A stretch of 26,671 nucleotides of DNA from a virus, in the IMG/VR virus record IMGVR_UViG_3300020469_000218, positions 1 through 26,671 of that record; one strand, written 5' to 3'. The notes beneath the pieces were generated by a model. The model saw nothing but the letters and a program-made list of their open reading frames with translations, was not told where the DNA came from and did not search any database. The position numbers were made by a program, and so were the translations under genes. How positions within the stretch are numbered: position 1 is the first letter of the stretch; the number at the start of each line of letters is the position of its first letter. Shown here piece by piece: positions 16,004 to 24,000 of this stretch.

Positions 16004-16718
16004 CTATCCACTCTTTCTTTAAAGTATGGTGCATTATAACTATATCAGATTTAACTTCAGATTTTTTATATGTATTAACATAATTCCATCTTGCATCGTC
16101 TTCCATTATATCTATTTTCATTTTATGATTTTTTATATTTAAAAGGAACCACCATGCGAATTGATCCCATTGTTTAACACTATTTAAATATTCAGGATAT
16201 TTAATAGTAAATTCTTTAGATGATTGATACTTGAATTGTTTATACCAAACATCTAAAAATTTTAAAATATGAGGCCTTTTCCAATACCCAAATATACCAC
16301 AATGATGAATCATTTTTGCATTGTTATTTTTTTCTTTTGTTAAAAATACTTCTGCTGCTGCATATTTACGAATTGAGGTAGTACATACATCTGCTTCATC
16401 CGATAATTGATCAAAGATTGAGGATATATCTTCATGCATAATTTCCGTATCTGCATCTATATAAAATGTTTTATCATATGGAGTCTTAGATAACATATAC
16501 AGTTTAGTGCGAATATTATATGGACAATCAGTTATAATAGAATCAAATACACCAGAGTTATTGGCTATTGTTCTCCATCGTTCCTCAGTATATAAAGTAA
16601 TATTTGCTTCAGGGTAATAATCTTTTAAAGATTCTGCAGAATATATTGCACTATGAAGATATGGTATTTTGCACGTAGCAGCATACATAAACCCATTTTT
16701 ATTTTTTATTTCGTTCAT
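15984..16718 (-). CDS. Glycosyltransferase, GT8-like GT-A fold, 244 aa
   Basis: The N-terminus is a Rossmann-like start (GFMYAATCKIPYLHSAIYSA), then YYPEANITLYTEE. The key motif is TFYIDADTEI (84-93), whose D88-A-D90 is the metal and nucleotide-sugar binding DxD. It is followed by KMIHHCGIFGYWKRP (135-149), KQWDQFAWWFLL (182-193, with a DQ pair typical of the acceptor or catalytic region) and IVIMHHTLKKEW (226-237), whose His residues fit the C-terminal metal ligand of GT8-like enzymes. It should act in the cytoplasm. It overlaps the 137-aa gene (20 nt) and the oxygenase gene (20 nt), so all three are translationally coupled and downstream of fibre genes. The substrate could be a tail fibre or a host surface sugar; the sequence does not settle it. 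Confidence 0.83.
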   Translation of the reverse strand: MNEIKNKNGFMYAATCKIPYLHSAIYSAESLKDYYPEANITLYTEERWRTIANNSGVFDSIITDCPYNIRTKLYMLSKTPYDKTFYIDADTEIMHEDISSIFDQLSDEADVCTTSIRKYAAAEVFLTKEKNNNAKMIHHCGIFGYWKRPHILKFLDVWYKQFKYQSSKEFTIKYPEYLNSVKQWDQFAWWFLLNIKNHKMKIDIMEDDARWNYVNTYKKSEVKSDIVIMHHTLKKEWIDGQDRS

Positions 16719-17112
16719 TAATTATACCAACAATTGTGTTTACTAAAACTTCCATTTTATTTTTGGATTTTCGTATAGAACGTTTAAATTCTTTGTTGGT
16801 TGTATTTTTTACTTCATCCATCTCAAATGCTTCAAGTTTTGCCATAAACAATTCTTCACCATCTATTCTTGCTCTATTTTCAACATCACGTTGATTTTTT
16901 CTGCTTTGCATTTCTCTAAATATGCGCAAAGATTCATCGGTATTTTTATCTATTTGTTGGATTGTATATTGTGATATAAGTGATTTATAATCACTATTTC
17001 TTTCATCTCTAGGTATAATAATTTTTACCTTATTACCATTATCATCAACACTATTAACTTCTATTTGTTTTTTTTCTTCTGGTATTAACCATTTGGGTTC
17101 TATATATCTCAT
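16699..17112 (-). CDS. Charged small hypothetical protein, 137 aa
   Basis: I do not recognise it with certainty. The N-terminus MRYIEPKWLIPEEKK resembles small proteins found between structural genes of T4-like cyanophages. The rest is highly charged and probably helical (RIFREMQSRKNQRDVENRAR, then EFKRSIRKSKNKMEVLVNTI). No membrane segment is seen. It starts 3 nt after the repeat fibre's stop, and its end overlaps the glycosyltransferase start by 20 nt. Its position suggests a chaperone or partner for the Tyr-rich fibre. Confidence 0.75.
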   Translation of the reverse strand: MRYIEPKWLIPEEKKQIEVNSVDDNGNKVKIIIPRDERNSDYKSLISQYTIQQIDKNTDESLRIFREMQSRKNQRDVENRARIDGEELFMAKLEAFEMDEVKNTTNKEFKRSIRKSKNKMEVLVNTIVGIINERNKK

Positions 17113-17115
17113 AAT

Positions 17116-18519
17116 CTATGCTATCCTCAACCATAATGCAATTGTTGTAATACTGTTTTTAGAACTTGATACAGTATCACTTGTAAAATTACCTGTATAA
17201 TTACCACTATATTCTGCTGTAAAATTCCCAGAATATGATCCAGTAAACATACGTGTATACTCTCTATTATATATGCCTGTAAAACTACCAGTATATTGCC
17301 TATTATAAGATCCTGTATATTGCCTATTATATGTTCCTGCATACTGTCTATTATATGTTCCTGCATAATAGCCAATATATGATCCTACATATGAACCTGT
17401 AAATCCAACTGGGCCATATCTAGCATAACTTCCAGTATAATAATTGTAATTATATCGAGGTCTTCCATTAAAATATGAAGTGCTTACATGGAGCGCATAT
17501 GTTCCAGTAAAATATCCAGTTATTTGTTGTGATGTATAAGTTCCAGTATAACTCCCAGTATAACTCCCTGAAAAATTTGTTGTTAATGCACCTGTATATT
17601 GTCCTGTATATTGACCTGTATATTGGCCACTATAACTTGCAGTAAAATCTCTATTATATACTCCTGTATATTGTCCAGTGAAGCTTCCTTGATATTGACC
17701 GGTAAATAATCCAGTATATTGTCTATTATACGTTCCTGTAAACGATCCTACGTATGTATTTGCTGCAACTTGTTGCCTTGTATCAATAAATGTATCACCT
17801 ACTTGTACCCATGTTCCAGTTGTTGGTGGTGTTGTGGCTAACGAATATCTACCTACTTCTGTGGATACAATTCTATTTCTATATCTATCTGTTAATGTTT
17901 CTATTTCAACATCAGTCATTTCTTGCATTGTACCATCTATACCAAGCTTTAATGGTCTTATTACTGTTGGTAAGGAATCATTTGTTTTTTTCCAAAGATA
18001 AGATGTGTTAGAAGAACTTCCACCACTACCCCCAAATGTATCTGTCAATGATGCTACTGACACCCAAGTGCCTGAAAATATTGTAGCTGGAGTTGATGTA
18101 GAAAGATAATATTGACTTATAGATGGTGTTGATATATTAGCTAAATTAGACGAAATATAATTCATAATGTTGTTATCTAAATTATTACTAGACATTGGTC
18201 TAGGTTTTTTATTATCTAATTCTAAAGGACTAACAGTTGTTTCCGATACTGAGACAAGATTCTGTGATAAAGTTGTAGTGGTTGTAGTTATTTGACCATT
18301 TGCTGGGTGTGTGCCAATAGATTCCACTCTTGCAGTATCGGAAAAATAACCTATTGTAGTACCAACACCTGCTATATTTAATGCACCTGTGCTATTATCA
18401 GACTCTAATGATACTTTTCTTAATACCAAGTGTGTGATATAATCCATATCTGTATTAGACATTTCTTGAATATCAACTGAAGTATTTCCAGTTCGTATTA
18501 ATTTTAAAGGGTTGCCCAT
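17116..18519 (-). CDS. Tail fibre-like protein with Tyr/Phe-x-Gly tetrapeptide repeats, 467 aa
   Basis: The N-terminus MGNPLKLIRTGNTSVDIQEM belongs to a structural family I associate with T4-like cyanophages. Residues 140-250 contain two similar blocks (SQYYLSTSTPATIFSGTWVSV and RYSLATTPPTTGTWVQVGD). Residues 256-447 are a nearly continuous [YF]-x-G-x array (TGQYTGQYTGQYTG, YNRQYTGSYNRQYTG), interrupted at about 340-370 by YALHVSTSYFNGRPRYNYNYY. The last 20 residues (KNSITTIALWLRIA) are an ordinary beta-rich end. The period of four with aromatic and Gly suggests a compact beta-roll or helix-like shaft. It is followed directly by a small helical protein gene, a glycosyltransferase and an oxygenase; the many Tyr, Thr and Ser side chains are possible modification sites (inference). 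Confidence 0.87.
   Translation of the reverse strand: MGNPLKLIRTGNTSVDIQEMSNTDMDYITHLVLRKVSLESDNSTGALNIAGVGTTIGYFSDTARVESIGTHPANGQITTTTTTLSQNLVSVSETTVSPLELDNKKPRPMSSNNLDNNIMNYISSNLANISTPSISQYYLSTSTPATIFSGTWVSVASLTDTFGGSGGSSSNTSYLWKKTNDSLPTVIRPLKLGIDGTMQEMTDVEIETLTDRYRNRIVSTEVGRYSLATTPPTTGTWVQVGDTFIDTRQQVAANTYVGSFTGTYNRQYTGLFTGQYQGSFTGQYTGVYNRDFTASYSGQYTGQYTGQYTGALTTNFSGSYTGSYTGTYTSQQITGYFTGTYALHVSTSYFNGRPRYNYNYYTGSYARYGPVGFTGSYVGSYIGYYAGTYNRQYAGTYNRQYTGSYNRQYTGSFTGIYNREYTRMFTGSYSGNFTAEYSGNYTGNFTSDTVSSSKNSITTIALWLRIA
17179..17754 (-). repeat. 12-bp-periodic coding repeat for Tyr/Phe-x-Gly
   Basis: About 48 tetrapeptide units are encoded by a degenerate 12-bp period (plus-strand recurring CCTGTATATTG, CCTATTATATG). 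Some are higher-order units such as YNRQYTGS. The array is a natural target for slippage or recombination. Confidence 0.85.
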
Positions 18520-18531
18520 TATATATTTTCC

Positions 18532-20886
18532 TTATTGTGGCCAAGCCACATCGCCATTTGCATATAAAATTTCTAATTTAGCACCGGTACTATCAACAAT
18601 ACGCGCTGCAGTACTTAAAACAATATTAGCATTAAAATTGGTTACTGCATCAAATGTGTCAATAGTTTCTTTTAATGTAGTTCCACTTGATAATCCTATT
18701 TCTAATGTATTATTACTATTTTTCCAATCAAGAGAAGCAACACCAGCTACAGAAACATCAGATACACTTGTTATTCTGCCTTTATTATCTACTGTAAATT
18801 GAGGCACAGCAGAGGCACTACCATATGTTCCTGCAGTAACTCCTGAAGTAGCTAACCTTGCTGCTACTAAAGTACCAGAAGATATATTTGATGCATTTCT
18901 ATAATATGAACCTTCTTGGCCATCTAATAAATCTGCATCTAATCCACTAGTAGCACCGTCATTATTCTCATGCCATATTTGATAAGAATGTGTAGCATTA
19001 GAACTAATTACTAATCCACTATTACCAATACCAGTATTAGCTACTCTTATATTTATTGGCGTAGTACTATCTGCATCTGTGTCAGCAATATGGACAGTAC
19101 CATTACCAGAAATATGTAATGTATTAGCTTGAACGTTCCATCTTTTAGTAGATGATCCTAATGATATTGCATTTGTAGTAGGAATAACATTGTTAGCAAA
19201 ATAACCTTTTGTATCTATAATATCTCCATTATTATCACCTAAAACTGTGTTTCCGGCAACAGAAAAATCACTTGTTACAGAAATTTCTTCGATAGTAGCA
19301 TTAGAAGATATAATTGATTGTGCATGCACATTTTGCCAATTTTTTGCAGATGATCCTAAATCATAAGTAACATCCTCGGTTGGTATTATATTAGTATTTA
19401 CAGTAGCATTAATAGTTACTACACTATCTGTATTTGCTCCAATTTGTGTGTCGTTTAGAATTGTAAAATCTTGAGCGCTTGTATTAGAAATAAAATTAAT
19501 ATTTCCAACAACTTCCATATCTTGCTCTACTCTTAAATGGCCTTGGATTACTGTATTAGATCCACCTATTGTTACATTAGCACCAATATTAGCAGCTCCA
19601 TCCACTTCTAGAGATCCAATCGTATCAATATTGCCGGTTGTAGCTGATACTTCAAATGCATTAGCAGTACTATTAGCTGACACAGATATACCATTATTTG
19701 CATTTATTGATCCACTAGCACCAATGTTGCCACCACTAACATTAACACCATTTGCTGATATTTGTCTGGTTGTTAAGTAATTAATAAAGCCATTAGCATA
19801 TGCTTTAGATGAGGTGCCAATATTATATGTATTAGTAGCACTAGGAGCTACTTGTCTAGTAGTTGTATTAGATGTAATAGTTACAACGCCAGTTACTGAT
19901 AGAGCAGAACTTAAAGCAACATTATTTGTTACTGTTAATTGATCAGAAATACTGACATTTCCAGAAGTATCAAGTGTACTGGACATAGTAACTGCCCCAA
20001 CTATGTTTGCAGTGTTAGAGAGCGTTAAAGCGCCAGTAACTGCTAATTTATCGCCAATACTTACATTTCCTGTTGCGGTAGTTATGCCTGTAATACTAAG
20101 ATCTCCACCAACAGATAAATCATTAGATAAAGCTACATTAGAAGTTATATTAACTTCGCCACCAGCAATTGAGACATTAGCAGATGTAATATCAACCTGT
20201 GTGGATGATATACTTGTATTAGAATTAGTTATATCTACATTTGCAGATGTTATAGTTACATTGGAGCCTACCGCAAATTCACCACCAGTGATTTCTGTGT
20301 TTGATGATGTAACACTTACATTACTTGTTGTTACTAAATTACCAGAATCAACTATTAAATCACCAGAGATAAATGTATCAGATGTTATATCTACTGATGT
20401 GGATATGATATGTATATTAGCTCCAGATAAACTAACATTTGATGTTGATGTAATTTGTTTACCTACAATATGAGTATTTGTATTATTAATTGTTATATTG
20501 GCTGTAATGGTACTATTAGCACCACCTATAACAGTATTGTCTGTTGTAGTTACTCTTTTGTTAAATAAAACAGTATTGCCTACTATAGTATTAGAATTTA
20601 TATTTAATGTTGAATTAGAAGCAAAAGTGGCATTTGATCCTATAGTTAATAACCCACTTGAATCTACAGTACCACCTCTTATTATATCTTTAGCAATTAA
20701 AGTATTAGCACTAAAAAAACCATTAACATGAGCATTGCCAGTAGTTTGACCTCCCGTACTATTTGCAAATGTTGTTATAACAACAGTGCTCATATCATAT
20801 ACTATTTGATTAGTACGTTCAATCCACGATGCGAAGGTATCTGTTTGGGTAGCTACATTAGCACCTATATATTTTGACTCTGACAT
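18532..20886 (-). CDS. Long tail fibre-like virion protein, 784 aa
   Basis: The N-terminus (YIGANVATQTDTFASWIERT, then NQIVYDMSTVVITTF) matches T4-like cyanophage fibre proteins. Residues about 60-330 are dense short beta repeats of the form N-V-[ST]-I-[TS]-[SG]-x and TSANVDITNSNTSI, probably a fibre shaft. Residues about 330-640 repeat VSIS/LTVT-type strands and include two NIIPTEDVTYDLGSS or NVIPTTNAISLGSS units. At about 640-690 is the classic fibre signature DGATSGLDADLLDGQEGSYY with SSGTLVAARLA. The end is LEILYANGDVAWPQ. It starts inside the 63-aa gene's stop (TAATG) and ends 12 nt before the Y-x-G fibre gene. It is a strong candidate for a receptor-binding or connecting fibre. Confidence 0.88.
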   Translation of the reverse strand: MSESKYIGANVATQTDTFASWIERTNQIVYDMSTVVITTFANSTGGQTTGNAHVNGFFSANTLIAKDIIRGGTVDSSGLLTIGSNATFASNSTLNINSNTIVGNTVLFNKRVTTTDNTVIGGANSTITANITINNTNTHIVGKQITSTSNVSLSGANIHIISTSVDITSDTFISGDLIVDSGNLVTTSNVSVTSSNTEITGGEFAVGSNVTITSANVDITNSNTSISSTQVDITSANVSIAGGEVNITSNVALSNDLSVGGDLSITGITTATGNVSIGDKLAVTGALTLSNTANIVGAVTMSSTLDTSGNVSISDQLTVTNNVALSSALSVTGVVTITSNTTTRQVAPSATNTYNIGTSSKAYANGFINYLTTRQISANGVNVSGGNIGASGSINANNGISVSANSTANAFEVSATTGNIDTIGSLEVDGAANIGANVTIGGSNTVIQGHLRVEQDMEVVGNINFISNTSAQDFTILNDTQIGANTDSVVTINATVNTNIIPTEDVTYDLGSSAKNWQNVHAQSIISSNATIEEISVTSDFSVAGNTVLGDNNGDIIDTKGYFANNVIPTTNAISLGSSTKRWNVQANTLHISGNGTVHIADTDADSTTPINIRVANTGIGNSGLVISSNATHSYQIWHENNDGATSGLDADLLDGQEGSYYRNASNISSGTLVAARLATSGVTAGTYGSASAVPQFTVDNKGRITSVSDVSVAGVASLDWKNSNNTLEIGLSSGTTLKETIDTFDAVTNFNANIVLSTAARIVDSTGAKLEILYANGDVAWPQ

Positions 20887-21077
20887 TATTTACCCTTAAA
20901 TATTTTGTTAATTAAATCTTTTAACTCTCGCATTTCATTACCTAAACATTCTATTTTCTTCTCAAGAGAACAAACTTTTTTATTTTCTTTTCTTTTAACT
21001 TTATATTCTTCATATGACATTCTATTAGTATTTAGTATCGCTTTTGAATGTAAATCTTTTTCAAATTTATTTATCAT
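20886..21077 (-). CDS. Tiny coiled-coil protein, 63 aa
   Basis: A highly charged helical protein whose last 25 residues show heptads (LEKKIECLGNEMRELKDLIN). No membrane segment or known family. It sits 12 nt after the giant structural gene, and its TAA stop overlaps the ATG of the 784-aa fibre (TAATG), which implies coupled translation. Such tight coupling of a short coiled-coil protein to a long fibre suggests an assembly partner, but this is inference. Confidence 0.72.
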   Translation of the reverse strand: MINKFEKDLHSKAILNTNRMSYEEYKVKRKENKKVCSLEKKIECLGNEMRELKDLINKIFKGK

Positions 21078-21089
21078 AATTATAATCCC

Positions 21090-24000
21090 CTATACAGACA
21101 GTGCTAGTGCTCTATAATCATTTACTTTAGGAATAATATTACTACTAGTAGTTGTTAATACAATTTTTATTGCAAATGATTTATATTCATCATATTTAAC
21201 ACCATTATCATCAAAATAAGAAGCTACAAATTCATTTTGAGGATCTTTAAATATAGCATGATCTTGAGATAAAATTTCTAACTGTGTTCCTGCTTTAGTA
21301 AATCCAAGTTCCTGGTCAACAATAATTACTGATGTGTTAACTGAGGCAACTCTAGTTATTTGATAATCTGTATTAGAATCAGAATTTACAATTTTCAATA
21401 ATGTTCCTGTTCCTACAAGATTGGCAGATCCATTAGAGAATCCAGGAGTATTACCAGATACACTTATTGTTGAGATACCATTTGATGTAGATCCAACACC
21501 AACAAGAGGTGTTGTATCAGGACTGCTTGGAAGATCATATTCATATTCTATAACATCAAATTCATTTGATGTTGAACTAAAAACGTCATTACCTAAATTT
21601 GTCAATTTAGTCCACTTTTTATTATTAAATTCTTGATTATCCGCTGAATTTAATCCTTTTAAAAATACATGTACATCTGTTCCTGCAGGCCTATATGCAG
21701 ATACAAATATTTTCAAATCTTCAGCATCTAATCCTTCTTTTAAATTTACAGTTCTGGAAATATATTTACAAACAGATGACCCATTAGCATATGCTTCATT
21801 ACTAATTGTATTATTAATGTCTGATTTAAATGTCAATAAACTTGTTGCTTGGGTATCTAATGCTGGAGTTAGTGTAATTTTACCAGTTGATAAATTCATC
21901 GTAGTTGTTAATGTTTTATTGCCTGAATTGTCAACAATTTCATTACTTTTACTATATACTGCTGGCTCAAACGCTAATATTCTGTTGTTATCATTAAATT
22001 TCATATCTACTATTGTTGTGTTAGATGTACTGTCTGCAGCTGTTAATGTAGATGTACCATTATTTGTAATATTACCAGCAAATGATAATCTATACATTAA
22101 AGGTTGAAAATAACTTACAATTTGATTATCAACCGTTGTTATAACTGCATTAGCATTTGAATCCGCTGCAATTAATGTATCGTTATTTGCAAATAAATAT
22201 GTTGAATTTGATGCATTACTATTAGTTAAATGTAAAACACCATCATTATTGTTGTAGTAACTTACGCTACCTGAAGGTGTTATTTGGTAATTAGCTATAG
22301 TATTAGAAAATAATGGTTGCCCTTTTATTGAAAGTTGTGTATTATTCGCTATACTGTTTACAGATAATACTTGAGATCTAATTGACCCATTAGAATCCGC
22401 ACCGACAACCACAATTCTATCACCAACACTAAAATCCGTTGTGAATGTAGTACTTGTCCCAACTAAATTACTACTTGTTGCGGACATACTTATCGTTTGT
22501 GCACTAACATTAGCTCCAGATTTATATACTAATTCACCATTAAAAAATGACCCACTCATATCTTGAATCTTTAAAAATTCTATATCAGGGTTATTGAATA
22601 TTGCTGTTCCAGATGTAGAAGAAAAATCACATCTATATATGTTTACTTTTAAATTTTCATCTTGTGTAGCTGTCCATGTTCTATTATTTGTTGAAAGAAA
22701 TAAAACACCATCAAAACTATCTTGTGTTATATTATCTGATCCTGTTGTTAAATCAGATTGTCCAATTTTTGACACCCATAATTTATAACTTGGGTTATTA
22801 CCATCTGGTTTTATGATTACAGCATATTCATTACCTTGCCTCATAAACAATGGAGAGTCAAATGTTACAGTAGTAGATATAGATCCATTATTACTTGTGC
22901 TAACTTCTGCCGAAGTTAAATGTTTTATTCCAAAAGGTAATATTTCTTGAGCAGGTGTTCCATTAAATACTGTTCTCATTTCTATAGTAACACCTTCAAC
23001 TGCATCTTTTTCTGCAAAAAATAAATCTATTTTAGGTACAAAGATACCTTCTTCATCTTGTGAAATACTAGGTCCAATATAAAATGTTTGAGCTAGTGGG
23101 TCATCTACACCGGCTCCTGGATCACCTCCATTACCTACACCACCAGATTCTGATTCGTTTCCACCATCGTCACCACCATCATCTTGTTGTTGTTGCCATG
23201 TCACCTGTCTACTTCTACGCGATTCTACTGATCTTGATGTCTCAATTGTTGTGTTTGACCAACCTATTCTATTAAAAGTTGGTTGTCTTGTACTAATAGA
23301 CGAACTACCTTTTTCGATAGAAAAGTTATATGCATTATATGCGGTTAAGCTTATTGATGTTGCATCTTTCAATGACGTAGAAAATACTTCATCAGCTACT
23401 GTTAATATTCTCTCACCTACAAAGAATGTTTGTGCTGGAATTCTGAAGCTACCTGCAACAACACCAGCACCATCTGCGGTTATTGTTCCTCCAAACTCAC
23501 CTATTTCTTCTATATCATTTTCTGTTATATCTGCACCAGTTCCTGTAATTATAGCAGCTCTGCAATGTTGATCTACAGCTGTGTCATCAAAATATATGTA
23601 GTGTCTAGTATTAGGTCTTAAACCGTGTACTACAAATTTTACAATTCTTGATCTCATATATGGTTGCATAGCCATATCAGTCATATATTCGCCAACTTCT
23701 ACTGTTGATATATTACTATCTGATATATTCAGAAGTTGTCTTGTTTCTCTAATTGTTCTATCTCTTATAACTTCAAATGTATTTGTGGTCTCAGTTCCAC
23801 CACTATTGCCATTATTCCAACCAGTAGTTGTTGAATTTAATAAAACATCTCGCGAAACATCATTTATAATATCAAATCTTCTTTGGTTTATTACGTCTAT
23901 TTTATTTAATTCTCCAATTAAACTTTCAAATCCAGATGTCATATCAATTACTACATTATTAACTTTTTCTGGGTTTATAGTAGTATCATAGAAATTATCA

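Noticed and set aside
17127-17375. 82-aa open frame inside the Y-x-G fibre gene
   Set aside because: The 12-bp repeat keeps other frames free of stops; the Ile/Gln-rich product is a shadow.
21068-21075. GATAAATA on the minus strand near the start of the 63-aa gene
   Set aside because: It lies inside the first codons of the gene (Ile-Asn-Lys), and such matches are expected by chance in AT-rich coding DNA; it is not placed like the other late promoters.
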